Both the position numbers and the translations under genes were made by a program. From the NCBI RefSeq assembly GCF_017104965.1, contig NZ_JAAGPR010000029.1, positions 46,848 through 110,847 on the forward strand: a stretch of 64,000 nucleotides of DNA. Reading direction: 5' to 3'. Shown piece by piece: positions 1 through 7,985 of the stretch. The notes beneath the pieces were generated by a model. The model was not told where the DNA came from, made no database searches, and saw only the letters and a program-made list of their open reading frames with translations. The DNA comes from Paraburkholderia sp. Ac-20340 (GTDB taxonomy: Bacteria > Pseudomonadota > Gammaproteobacteria > Burkholderiales > Burkholderiaceae). Each line of letters begins with the position of its first letter. The first letter of the stretch is position 1.

Positions 1-294
1 CTGCAAGGCGCGTTCGATGTCGGGAATGCCCGGTCCCTGATCGGTGAAGGTGAGCTTCAGACCCACGCGCACGCCGTTGCTGACGGCGTCGAGCCGCGCA
101 TCGCCGCCGCCGCCGTATTGCAGCGTATTGCGCGCGAGTTCGCTCGCCGCCGTCACGAACCGGGTCTGCTCGATCAGCGAAAAGCCATGGGCGATCGCTT
201 CGTCGCGCACGATCTGCCGCAGCCGGACGATTTCCTCGTCCGAGCGCAGGCTCACCTGGGTGAGCAGCCGGTCGGTCGCGCCGTTGCCGTTCAT
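1..294 (-). CDS. rsbT: RsbT-like anti-sigma/switch serine-threonine kinase (partial, C-terminus beyond window)
   Basis: This is a GHKL-fold protein kinase of the RsbT/RsbW type. In Bacillus, RsbT phosphorylates RsbS and RsbR, leaves the stressosome and activates a downstream output protein. Ninety-eight residues are visible of a usual 130-140. The N-box reads SELARNTLQYGGGG and the G1 box reads FTDQGPGIPD, so the ATP-binding site is intact as far as can be seen. The ATG lies 19 bases after the rsbS stop, in the order R-S-T typical of stressosome operons. The Shine-Dalgarno is weak (TGCGAG), which fits translation coupled to rsbS. The output partner, probably a PP2C phosphatase or a cyclase, would lie beyond base 1 and cannot be seen. 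The family call is strong; the output is unknown. Confidence 0.9.
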   Translation of the reverse strand, partial: MNGNGATDRLLTQVSLRSDEEIVRLRQIVRDEAIAHGFSLIEQTRFVTAASELARNTLQYGGGGDARLDAVSNGVRVGLKLTFTDQGPGIPDIERALQ

Positions 295-313
295 CTCGCA
301 GGCAACCGGCGTG

Positions 314-670
314 CTAGACCTGACGCTGCTTGAGCAGCGCCATGCCTTTTTCGACATTAAGGGCGGTGCGCACGCCGGTGAGCGTGAGACCGAGTTCGAC
401 CAGCGTGATCGCCACCGACGGCTGCATGCCGACCACCACGGTCTGCGCATCGAGCACCATCGCCATCGCCGCCGTGTTCGAAATCATCCGGCCGATGAAC
501 GAATCCACCACATCGAGCGCGGAAATATCGATCAGCACGCCCTTGGCGGATTCCTTGACGATGCGCGCGGTGAGATCGTCCTGCAGCGCGATCGCGAGGC
601 GGTCGTGCATGTCCACCTGGATCGAGACGATCAGGCAGTCGCCCAGACGCAGAATCGGAATGCGTTCCAT
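314..670 (-). CDS. rsbS: RsbS-like STAS-domain antagonist (stressosome scaffold)
   Basis: This 118-residue protein is a single STAS domain, the usual RsbS length. In the Bacillus paradigm RsbS forms the stressosome core with RsbR and holds RsbT until it is phosphorylated on a conserved serine. The matching segment here is DVVDSFIGRMI, with the serine in the same place as the phosphorylated serine of Bacillus RsbS. It begins 15 bases downstream of the rsbR stop and is followed by rsbT after 19 bases, so the three genes form one operon. No sigma-B type factor is seen nearby, and proteobacterial versions of this module usually feed into other outputs. Confidence 0.9.
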   Translation of the reverse strand: MERIPILRLGDCLIVSIQVDMHDRLAIALQDDLTARIVKESAKGVLIDISALDVVDSFIGRMISNTAAMAMVLDAQTVVVGMQPSVAITLVELGLTLTGVRTALNVEKGMALLKQRQV

Positions 671-685
671 CGCGCGCCTGCTCCC

Positions 686-1549
686 TTAAGCCGCGGCTTT
701 CGGCTTGATGATCGACGAGCCGGTGCGCTGCAGCGCGATCACGAAGGCGTCGGCGAGCGTGGATTTGGTGGTGACGTTGGTGAGATCGACGCCCAGATGC
801 ACGATGGTCTGCGCGATCTGCGGACGGATGCCGCTGATGATGCAGTCCGCGCCCATCAGCCGCGCGGCGGCCACGGTCTTGAGCAGATGCTGGGCGACGA
901 GGGTATCGACGGTCGGCACGCCGGTGATGTCGATGATCGCGAGGCCCGCGCCAGTATCGACGATCTTCTGCAGCAGGCTTTCCATCACCACCTGGGTGCG
1001 CGCGGAATCGAGCGTGCCGATCAGCGGCAGCGCCAGAATGCCTTCCCACAACTGCACGACCGGCGTGGAGAGCTCCAGCAGTTCCTCCTGCTGACGCGCG
1101 ATGATCGCTTCGCGGCTCTTCTGGAACACCTCGGTGGTGTAGAGGCCCAGTTCGTCGATCAGCAGATTGATCGACCAGCTGACTTCGGCCAGCTCGGCGG
1201 GATTCACGAAGCTCTCGCGCAGACGCGCATAGAGCGGCTGCTTGAGCGAGAACACGAAAGTGGCGGTTTCGGCGGGCGTGAAACCCTGGCGCGCGCGATG
1301 AGCCGACATATCGGCGAGAAAAGCGCGCACCGGCTCCCATTCCGGGCGATTGACGTCGAGCGCGTCGGACTTTGCGAGCGTGTCGAGAAACACCTTGAGG
1401 AAGGTCGAAAACTGCTCGCGGATCTCCGCTTCCATGGCGAGACCGCGGCGCAGCGCGATGGGCAGATGCAGGCGGACCCAGTCGGCGAGCAGGGCGTCGC
1501 GATGCGGGTTCAGAACATCTTCGAGACGAGCCCGTTCGGGTGTGTTCAT
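686..1549 (-). CDS. rsbR: RsbR-like stressosome sensor protein with C-terminal STAS domain
   Basis: This 287-residue protein has the RsbR architecture: a variable N-terminal, probably globin-like helical sensor domain (about 1-160) and a C-terminal STAS domain (about 165-285). The STAS domain contains DITGVPTVDT and later LTNVTTKSTL, which hold threonines in the positions phosphorylated by RsbT in Bacillus RsbRA. I chose the ATG at 1549 because CAGGAGAG lies just upstream. A longer frame reaches 1654 but has no ribosome binding site and unconvincing sequence. It is the first gene of the rsbR-rsbS-rsbT operon and probably senses a stress through its N-terminal half; the ligand cannot be predicted. 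Confidence 0.88.
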   Translation of the reverse strand: MNTPERARLEDVLNPHRDALLADWVRLHLPIALRRGLAMEAEIREQFSTFLKVFLDTLAKSDALDVNRPEWEPVRAFLADMSAHRARQGFTPAETATFVFSLKQPLYARLRESFVNPAELAEVSWSINLLIDELGLYTTEVFQKSREAIIARQQEELLELSTPVVQLWEGILALPLIGTLDSARTQVVMESLLQKIVDTGAGLAIIDITGVPTVDTLVAQHLLKTVAAARLMGADCIISGIRPQIAQTIVHLGVDLTNVTTKSTLADAFVIALQRTGSSIIKPKAAA

Positions 1550-1949
1550 GCGATCTCTCCTGCAGTCTGGCGGTGCGCTTGCAGTCTCTATTTTTGAGAC
1601 GGAACCGCTGCACCTTACACCATTGTCGTGATTGAAGCTATTACCCGTGGGCAAAAAGATCGGGAACGGAATGGGTGTTTTTGGGGTTTTTTGAGGTCGC
1701 GGGCGAGTCGGTAAAGTCCTTTTGTATTAAGGGGTTTAACGCTTTTGCAGGGTGTGCTTGTAGTTTTTACACACGATGGCGATGCCGGGCATGTCGGAGC
1801 CTTGAAGCGCGATTCGGGAATTGGGTGCGGGACCGCACTCTGGCGTGAGGGAATCGCTCGCATCGCGCGGTTTTTTGTGGCTGGACGCGCTGGTACGGAG
1901 ATTGCTCTGTATTGACCGCCACACACAAAAACGAGGAGAGGGGTGCCAC
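1550..1949. other. intergenic region upstream of rsbR; no convincing gene
   Basis: About 400 bases with no supported gene, less GC-rich than its surroundings around 1660-1770. It should hold the rsbR promoter, reading leftward. A short dyad, GTCTC at 1584-1588 and GAGAC at 1596-1600 with an AT-rich 7-base spacer, lies 35-51 bases upstream of the rsbR start and could be an operator. I could not pick out a confident -35/-10 pair. Confidence 0.4.
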
Positions 1950-2195
1950 ATGAAGATCGATCCCGTTTCACTACAGGAATCGACGCCAACGGGTCTCAGC
2001 AGCGGAACGGCAGGGGCCGCGTTCGCTACCGCGCAAGGACTGGCGGACGAGGTCGCCGAGGACGAGAAAGGCCTGCGGGTCTTGTCGAGATTGTCGTATT
2101 GCGTTGCCTGGCTGTTTGGGCTGGAGGCTTTCCTTATGGAGCCTGCGGCGGCTGGACAGGCGGGGCAAGGGTTTGAGGGGAGGGGGCGCGAATAA
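1950..2195 (+). CDS. possible small hypothetical protein (81 aa)
   Basis: An 81-residue open frame starts with ATG at 1950 behind a good ribosome binding site, GAGGAGAGG. The product begins MKIDPVSLQE, has a hydrophobic stretch LSYCVAWLFGLEAFL in the middle and ends in a Gly/Arg-rich tail. I recognise no family. It lies alone in an otherwise empty 950-base region between rsbR and the mlaC-like gene. The ribosome binding site argues for a real gene; the lack of a family and of operon context argues against. It could equally be non-coding. Confidence 0.3.
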   Translation: MKIDPVSLQESTPTGLSSGTAGAAFATAQGLADEVAEDEKGLRVLSRLSYCVAWLFGLEAFLMEPAAAGQAGQGFEGRGRE

Positions 2196-2502
2196 AGCGC
2201 CGGGACGGCCGGCTGACCTGTTGGTTGAGGTCGGCTGGTCGTCACCTGACGGGTTTTTGCCGTTCTGTATCTGCTGGGTCTTTCGCTGGTCTTCTGGACC
2301 CGGTTTCTGTAACAAAATCCCGGTAGATGTAACGTGACGTAACAGGTTTTTTGGACCTGGGTGTGGGGTTACGTTTGTGTTCCGCGGTTTGTTCGATCAA
2401 AACTCGCAAAAACATAGAAAAGAAAAGACCTTGAAACACACCCATCGCCCGAATGCTTTATAAAAGTGGCGACAGCCAGCCAGAAAACCGACCGAGCCCC
2501 GC
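2196..2502. other. intergenic region, comparatively AT-rich, upstream of the mlaC-like gene
   Basis: About 300 bases without a gene, rich in T- and A-runs compared with the coding DNA. It contains an inverted repeat, CAGGT at 2343-2347 and ACCTG at 2355-2359, and just before it two ACGT cores in GTAACGTGACGTAAC. These could be regulatory, but no known site is recognised. The promoter of the gene at 2503 should lie here. Confidence 0.35.
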
Positions 2503-3141
2503 ATGAAGACCGTCCTGCAAATCATCACGCTACTCACCGCCCTGACCGGCCTGCTTCCCCACACAGCCAGCGCAGCACCGCAACAAGTCGACCAGACCGA
2601 CCCGCAGGCGCTGATCAAGACCGCCACCCAGCAAGTGCTCGACGAAGTCCGCGCCCAGTCGATCACCCCCGACGACATCCCGCGCATCCGCAGCATCGTC
2701 GATCGCGACATCCTCCCGTACGTCGATTTCCAGCGCACGACGCAGCTTTCGATGGGCCGCCACTGGCGCACCGCCACGCCCGCCCAGCAGCAACAGGTGA
2801 TGCAGCAGTTCCAGCTTCTGCTGATCCACCTCTACGCCGGCGCCCTGGCGCAACTGAAGCCCGATCAGCAGATCGAATACACCCCCATGCGCAACGCCCC
2901 GACGGATACCGACGTCGTCGTGCGCACCCTCGCGCAAACCAGCGGCAAGCCCGTCGAGATCGACTATCGCCTCTACAAGACGCCGAACGGCTGGCGCCTC
3001 TACGACCTGAACGTGCTCGGCGCCTGGCTGATCCAGACTTACCGCGCCCAGTTCAACGAAAAGATCCAGCAAGGCGGCGTAGACGGCCTGATCCAGTTCC
3101 TGAGCTCGCGCAATCAGCAACTCGAAGCTGGCAAACCCTGA
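2503..3141 (+). CDS. MlaC/Ttg2D family periplasmic ABC-transport auxiliary protein (orphan)
   Basis: This 212-residue secreted protein belongs to the MlaC family, soluble periplasmic carriers that move phospholipid between outer-membrane MlaA and the inner-membrane MlaFEDB complex. Residues 1-24 form a signal peptide ending TASAAP. The mature part has the family features DILPYVDF and MGRHWRTATPAQQQQ near the front and YRLYKTPNGWRLYDLNVLG with GAWLIQTYRAQF near the end. Length is normal. It stands alone here, with no mlaF, mlaE, mlaD or mlaA neighbours, so it is probably a second, stand-alone paralogue of the mla-operon copy. A signal peptidase cut between the Ala residues around 22-24 is expected. 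Confidence 0.85.
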   Translation: MKTVLQIITLLTALTGLLPHTASAAPQQVDQTDPQALIKTATQQVLDEVRAQSITPDDIPRIRSIVDRDILPYVDFQRTTQLSMGRHWRTATPAQQQQVMQQFQLLLIHLYAGALAQLKPDQQIEYTPMRNAPTDTDVVVRTLAQTSGKPVEIDYRLYKTPNGWRLYDLNVLGAWLIQTYRAQFNEKIQQGGVDGLIQFLSSRNQQLEAGKP

Positions 3142-3334
3142 CGCGCGCAGACTGCGCGCCTTTTCGCCCGTCGCGCGTCTGCGTTACGCTCGCGCGCGGC
3201 ACGCCGCTTGCCCTGCCCATGCCAGGCAAACCGGAACGCAAGCGGCGTGAATCAAGCCACGCATACCCAAATGATTTCGCCCGTTGCCGCCCATTGCGCG
3301 CAGCGCGCACTACCCTGAATGCAGGTGCGCCCCG

Positions 3335-5347
3335 ATGCGCGAACCCAATTCGCACCACGAATCGCCAAATGAATCCTATGACCGTCCCCGCCACGGTCGC
3401 CATGCCATGAATTTTCCGCTTCCGCCTCCCGAGCGGCCGCAGTTCGGCCACGCTCACGCGACGCCCGGCAGCCGCCGCAACCGCGTGTTCCCCCCGAGCA
3501 CGCCGACCGTCCACACGCTCGCCTCCGTCATCACCGGCGTGGTGGTCGTCTGCGGTCTGTACTTCGGCCGCGCGGTGCTGATTCCGATCACGCTTTCGGT
3601 GCTGCTGAGCTTTCTGCTCGCGCCGCTCGTCAACGCGCTGCGCCGCCTGCGCCTGCCGCAGTTCCTGTCGATCATGATCGCCGTGCTCGCCACCGTGCTC
3701 GCGCTGGCGGGCGTGAGCGCGCTGATCGGCGCGCAGGTCGTGCAGCTTGCCGCCGATCTGCCGCAGTATCAGGAAGCCATCGAGCAGAAAATCGAGACGG
3801 TGCAGGAAAAGACCGTCGGCCGCGCCGATTCGCTGATGACGCGCGCCGCCGCCGCATTGCAGCGCGTGACGCCCACGCCACCGCCCGCGCCGCCCCAGCC
3901 GCGCGGGCGCGCCGCGCGCAATCAGCCGCAGCAGCCGATGCCAGTCGAGGTCCACACGCCCGCGCCCACGCCGATGCAGCTCGCGCAGAAAGCGTTTTCG
4001 CCGGTCATCGCACCGCTCGAAACCGGCTTTATCGTGCTGGTGGTGACGATCTTCATCCTGCTGCAGCGCGAGGATCTGCGCGACCGGCTCATCAGTGTGT
4101 TCGGCTCCGACGATCTGCACCGCACGACGACCGCCATCAACGACGCCTCCGAGCGTCTGTCGCGCTACTTCGTCGCGCAACTGGGCGTGAACGTTTCGGT
4201 GGGCGCGGTGCTCGCGGTGGGGCTGGCGGGCATCGGCGTGCCGGGCGCGCTGCTGTTCGGCGCGTGCGCGGCGCTGCTGCGTTTCGTGCCGTACATCGGC
4301 ATCTGGATCGCCGCCGTGATGGCCACGATTCTGGCCGCCGCGATCCAGCCGCAATGGACCATGGCAGTCTGGACGCTGATCTTCTTTATCGTCGTCGATG
4401 TGGTGGCGGGGCAGTTCGCCGAGCCGATGCTCTATGGCCGCCGTTCGGGTCTTTCGCCGCTCGCGGTGGTGGTGGCGGCCATTTTCTGGAGCTGGCTCTG
4501 GGGGCCGATCGGTCTGGTTTTGTCGACGCCGCTGACGCTGTGCATCGTCACGCTCGGCCGTTACGTGGATCGATTGAATTTTCTGACCATCCTGCTCGGC
4601 GATCAGCCCGCGCTCACGCCCGCGCAAACCTGCTACCAGCGTCTGCTCGCCGACGATCCGCATGAGGCGCTGTTGCAGGCCGACCGCCTGCTCGCCGATA
4701 TGCCGCTGATCGATTACTACGAACAGGTGGTGTTCGAAGGGCTGCGGTTCGCCCGCAACGACGTGCTGCGCGGCGTGCTGCCGGCCGAGCAGCTGGCGCG
4801 CATCAATCAGGCGCTGCTCGATATCGTCGAAGATCTCGAATCCGTCGACGATTCGCGCCACGCGGCGCTGGAAGATGCGAATGCGCGCCGCAATGGCGAT
4901 GCCGTCGATGCGCCGCTGGACGTGCCGCACGACGGCCGCGCCGTGCTGTGCATTCCGGGGCGCGGCGCCTTCGACGACGTGGTGGCCGCCATCGTCTGCC
5001 AGTTGCTGATGCGCGCGCGCATTCCCTGCACGGCGACCACCTACGACGACGTGCGCAACACGAAAGCGGGCATGGTGGATGCGCTGGATATCCACGCGAT
5101 TTGCGTGGTGTCGCTCGATGCCGCGGAATCGCCGCCGTACCTTCGCAACCTGGTGCGGCGCGTGCGCGAGCGGGCGCCTGCCATGCCGATCATCGTCGGC
5201 GTGCGGGCGATGCGTCGCGACGAAGGCATGGGGATTGCCACCGACGATGCCGGTACGCATCTCGCCGCGACGCTGCGCGATCTCGTGGAGGAGTGCGGCA
5301 CGGCGCTGACGCGCCAGCCGGAGGCGGCCGCGCGACAACAAATGTGA
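3335..5347 (+). CDS. AI-2E/PerM family membrane protein with long C-terminal soluble extension
   Basis: This protein of about 670 residues belongs to the AI-2E transporter (PerM/UPF0118) family of inner-membrane exporters. Transmembrane segments fall around 45-110, then a Pro/Gln-rich loop (PTPPPAPPQPRGRAARNQPQ), then the conserved half with FVPYIGIWIAAV and the segment DVVAGQFAEPMLYGRRSGLSPL. Ordinary family members end soon after the last helix at about residue 410. This one carries roughly 260 more soluble residues, whose last part (AVLCIPGRGAFDDVVAAIVCQLLM) looks like a Rossmann or B12-binding type fold. The start is uncertain: ATG 3335 has a modest AGGTG upstream; ATG 3284 and ATG 3407 are alternatives. 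Actual substrates of this family are disputed, so I do not claim AI-2 export. Confidence 0.82.
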   Translation: MREPNSHHESPNESYDRPRHGRHAMNFPLPPPERPQFGHAHATPGSRRNRVFPPSTPTVHTLASVITGVVVVCGLYFGRAVLIPITLSVLLSFLLAPLVNALRRLRLPQFLSIMIAVLATVLALAGVSALIGAQVVQLAADLPQYQEAIEQKIETVQEKTVGRADSLMTRAAAALQRVTPTPPPAPPQPRGRAARNQPQQPMPVEVHTPAPTPMQLAQKAFSPVIAPLETGFIVLVVTIFILLQREDLRDRLISVFGSDDLHRTTTAINDASERLSRYFVAQLGVNVSVGAVLAVGLAGIGVPGALLFGACAALLRFVPYIGIWIAAVMATILAAAIQPQWTMAVWTLIFFIVVDVVAGQFAEPMLYGRRSGLSPLAVVVAAIFWSWLWGPIGLVLSTPLTLCIVTLGRYVDRLNFLTILLGDQPALTPAQTCYQRLLADDPHEALLQADRLLADMPLIDYYEQVVFEGLRFARNDVLRGVLPAEQLARINQALLDIVEDLESVDDSRHAALEDANARRNGDAVDAPLDVPHDGRAVLCIPGRGAFDDVVAAIVCQLLMRARIPCTATTYDDVRNTKAGMVDALDIHAICVVSLDAAESPPYLRNLVRRVRERAPAMPIIVGVRAMRRDEGMGIATDDAGTHLAATLRDLVEECGTALTRQPEAAARQQM

Positions 5348-5426
5348 CAGTCACGCTGGCGTCACATTCATGTCTGATGATATGCGCCCCTGTGCCCCTG
5401 GTTGCGGCATCACTAGGAGACATGAA

Positions 5427-5666
5427 TTGTTGAGCCCTCACGAGTTCGCCACGCTGATGTTGATCCGCCACGCGCCGGAACAGATCGACATGAACCGTCA
5501 CGAACTCGACACCCTGCTTGAACGCCAGCTCGTCGCGCTCGAAACGCGCGCCGAGGGACTGTGCCTGCCGTCGCTCACGACCGCGGGCCATTCGTTGCTC
5601 GCCGCGCTCGGCCGCGTCGAGCCCGTGCGCGTGATGCACGACGATATGAGTTTCGATACGCATTGA
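5427..5666 (+). CDS. conserved small protein of unknown function (TTG start)
   Basis: A 79-residue protein, beginning MLSPHEFATLML when started at TTG 5427, with AGGAGA positioned just upstream. An ATG at 5422 in another frame runs into a stop at once, so the TTG is the sensible start. The sequence HELDTLLERQLVALE followed by TTAGHSLLAALGRV looks like small conserved hypothetical proteins I associate with Burkholderia, apparently mostly helical and soluble. No catalytic motif is visible. It lies between the AI-2E gene and a secreted hypothetical on the same strand. Confidence 0.6.
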   Translation: MLSPHEFATLMLIRHAPEQIDMNRHELDTLLERQLVALETRAEGLCLPSLTTAGHSLLAALGRVEPVRVMHDDMSFDTH

Positions 5667-5764
5667 GGCGGATTAAGACCGCGCAGCCGGCGGGCGATGA
5701 TCAAGCCCGCATAGAATGGGCGTCCGTTCAAAACATGCCGGGCTCGCCGGCCGTTTCCCCGCCG

Positions 5765-6190
5765 ATGAACCGTCTTTCCCTCGCACTGACATTCGCGCTC
5801 AACGCCGCTTTGCTTGCGGCGTCGCTTGATCTTGCCCACGCCGCCGATCTAGATCGCAGCGACCCCGACCGCGCGCAGATTCTGGCGGCCGCGCACCGAG
5901 ATCGCAAGGAAGACGGGCGCTACATCGTGCTGGAGATGGTCAAGACGGGCGACGTGGCTTTTCTCTGTGCGGCCATCCGTTTGCCGCAAGGCTCGATCGA
6001 ACAGACCGACGATGCAATCGACATCGATCTGCTTGCGTTCCAGAAGACAGCCGGAGTCTGGAAGAACGTTGCGAGCGCAGCCAATTTCAGCGCAATCCCG
6101 CTCGATCGCGAGGCCTGCGCACCGGAAGGGCACGCATTCAAGACCCGCGCCAGCATCATCGCGTTCATCAAGCGCTTCAGCGGGCCCTGA
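5765..6190 (+). CDS. hypothetical secreted protein (141 aa)
   Basis: A 141-residue protein starting with ATG 5765. Residues 1-26 form a clear signal peptide ending LAHAADL. The mature domain, about 115 residues, contains ILAAAHRDRKEDGRYIVLEMVKTGDVAFLCA, split here only by description, and two cysteines that could form a disulphide (in AFLCAAIR and DREACAPE). It is most likely periplasmic. The general pattern of a short secreted domain with a conserved DG(R/K)Y-V segment recurs in uncharacterised proteobacterial proteins; I cannot name the family. No partner gene is evident. Confidence 0.6.
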   Translation: MNRLSLALTFALNAALLAASLDLAHAADLDRSDPDRAQILAAAHRDRKEDGRYIVLEMVKTGDVAFLCAAIRLPQGSIEQTDDAIDIDLLAFQKTAGVWKNVASAANFSAIPLDREACAPEGHAFKTRASIIAFIKRFSGP

Positions 6191-6217
6191 CGTACGCACT
6201 ACGCGCTCCGTCCGCGC

Positions 6218-6248
6218 AAAAAAAATCGCCGGCGGTTGCCCGCCGGCG
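6218..6248 (-). terminator. rho-independent terminator for leftward transcripts
   Basis: A perfect 9-bp stem, CGCCGGCGG at 6227-6235 and CCGCCGGCG at 6240-6248 with loop TTGC, is preceded on the plus strand by eight A residues (6218-6225). Read on the minus strand this is a GC hairpin followed by A then a run of U. It would end transcripts of the sad gene, whose stop is about 237 bases upstream on that strand. The hairpin may also stall the forward transcript from 5765-6190. Confidence 0.7.
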
Positions 6249-6484
6249 CTCAATCTTCGACTCTGCATGGTCCCTGAATGAACGGGGACAGGGTATGGTG
6301 CGCGGCGCACGAACCGGCAAGTCGGTCGATTCGCTGCCGTGCTCCATGACCTGATTAACGGTCATCGCGACAAAAGGTTGAATTCGGAAAAACCCGCTCG
6401 CTCGCTAACCCTGGCAGGGCCAGAATCGGTAAAAAATACCTTCCAGGAAGGCGCAAAACGTATTCGCGCCTTCCGTCGGACTGC

Positions 6485-7876
6485 TTAGCGGCGATCCACC
6501 CAGACCGTCTGGATGTTGCAGAACTCGTGCAGCCCGAAGCTCGACAGTTCGCGCCCGAAGCCGCTCTTCTTCACGCCGCCCACCGTCACGCGCGGATCGG
6601 TCGCCACGTCGCCGTTGATAAAGACCGCGCCCGTTTCGATCTGCGCCGCCATTGCGTTCGCGCGCTCGACGTCGGCCGACCAGATCGTGCCGCCCAGACC
6701 GAATTCGCTGTCGTTGGCCAGTTCGACCGCGTGCTGCGCGTCGCGCGCCACCACGATCGCCGCGACCGGCCCGAACAGTTCTTCCTTGAACGCCGTCATG
6801 CCCGGCTGCACGTCGGCGAGAATCGTCGGCGCGTAGTAGTTGCCCGCGCCTTCGATCTTGTTGCCGCCCAGCACGAGGCGCGCGCCTTCGGCGATCGAAC
6901 GCTCGACCTGGTGGTGCAGTTCATCGCGCAGGTCGTAACGCGCCATCGGGCCGATAAAGGTGCTGTCCTCGCGCGGCGCACCCACGCGCAGCGCCTTCAC
7001 GGCTTCGACGAAACGCGCTTCGAATTCGGCGGCGATGCTTTCCTCGACGATCAGGCGCTTGGCCGCGAGGCACACCTGGCCGGTATTGCCGTAGCGGCCC
7101 AGCACGGCGGAGCGCACGGCTTCGTTCAGATCGGCATCGGCGAGCACGATGAAGGCGTCCGAGCCGCCCAGTTCGAGCACGCACTTCTTGAGCGCCGCGC
7201 CCGCCTGCTGCGCGATGGCCGCACCGGCACGCACGCTGCCCGTCACGGCGATGGCGGCGATGCGCGCATCGGCGATCACCGGCGCGACGCGCTCGGGCGG
7301 CAGGTTCAGCACTTCGAAGGCGCCTTCCGGCAGGTCGGTGGCGGCGAGCGCGTCGCGCAGCAGATAGGCGCTGCCCATCACGTTCGGCGCGTGCTTGAGC
7401 ACGTACGTGTTACCCGCGAGCAGCATGCTCACCGCGCCGCGCAGCACTTGCCAGATCGGGAAATTCCACGGCATGACCGCGAGGATCGGGCCGAGCGGAC
7501 GGAATTCCTGACGCGCGACGCCGCTTTGCACCGGCGCGTTGAGCGGCGCGAGCATGGCCGGGCCGTTTTCGGCGTACCACTCGGCCAGCGCCGCGCACTT
7601 CTCGACTTCGCCGCGCGCCTGCACGACGGGCTTGCCCATTTCGTCGGCGATCATGTTGGCGAAGACCTGCTTGCGCTCGCGCAGCACGTGCGCGAGTTGC
7701 ACCAGCACGGCGGCGCGCTGGGCGACCGGCGTGTCGCGCCAGGTGCGCGCGGCGCTGGCCGTGCGCACGAGCGCGGCTTCGACGGCGACTTCGCTGTCGA
7801 ACGCATAGGTGGCGATGATGTCGCCGTTGGCGGGGTTGCGCGAGACGGCGCCGGTCGTGTCGATGTGTGCGGTCAT
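6485..7876 (-). CDS. sad: NAD(P)+-dependent succinate-semialdehyde dehydrogenase, Sad (YneI) type
   Basis: This 463-residue aldehyde dehydrogenase oxidises succinate semialdehyde (and probably related semialdehydes) to the acid in the cytoplasm. By eye it matches E. coli Sad/YneI along its whole length: PWNFPIWQVLRGA, LLKHAPNVMG-like YVLKHAPNVMG, ALKKCVLELGGSD with the general-base Glu, NTGQVCLAAKR with the catalytic Cys, and the end GLHEFCNIQTVWVDR. The ATG at 7876 has AGGAG upstream; an in-frame extension to 7933 lacks one. It diverges from a LysR gene that matches PtrR/YneJ, the same neighbour as in E. coli, so it is very likely under that regulator's control. The physiological role is GABA, putrescine or 4-hydroxybutyrate breakdown. 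Confidence 0.92.
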   Translation of the reverse strand: MTAHIDTTGAVSRNPANGDIIATYAFDSEVAVEAALVRTASAARTWRDTPVAQRAAVLVQLAHVLRERKQVFANMIADEMGKPVVQARGEVEKCAALAEWYAENGPAMLAPLNAPVQSGVARQEFRPLGPILAVMPWNFPIWQVLRGAVSMLLAGNTYVLKHAPNVMGSAYLLRDALAATDLPEGAFEVLNLPPERVAPVIADARIAAIAVTGSVRAGAAIAQQAGAALKKCVLELGGSDAFIVLADADLNEAVRSAVLGRYGNTGQVCLAAKRLIVEESIAAEFEARFVEAVKALRVGAPREDSTFIGPMARYDLRDELHHQVERSIAEGARLVLGGNKIEGAGNYYAPTILADVQPGMTAFKEELFGPVAAIVVARDAQHAVELANDSEFGLGGTIWSADVERANAMAAQIETGAVFINGDVATDPRVTVGGVKKSGFGRELSSFGLHEFCNIQTVWVDRR

Positions 7877-7957
7877 GCTGGGCTCCTGGCAGGAAACATG
7901 AGATGGGATGAGCCACAGCATACGAGCTGGCAATGCTCAGTAAAAGTGAATAATATT

Positions 7958-7970
7958 GAACAAATTGTTC
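7958..7970. promoter_or_regulatory. candidate LysR (PtrR) operator between sad and ptrR
   Basis: GAACAAATTGTTC is a 13-base dyad with a single central base, inside the AT-rich sad-ptrR divergent region and just ahead of the ptrR ribosome binding site. It is the obvious candidate site for autoregulation by PtrR. No experimentally defined consensus was compared. Confidence 0.5.
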
Positions 7971-7985
7971 TCTGGGAGAGAGGGT

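Noticed and set aside
3053..5341. A 762-codon minus-strand frame opposite the AI-2E gene
   Set aside because: His/Arg-rich, no motif, opposite a membrane protein with family signatures.
3335..5347. Assigning autoinducer-2 export to the AI-2E gene
   Set aside because: The family name is historical; the substrate of this branch is not established and no lsr or luxS gene is in the window.
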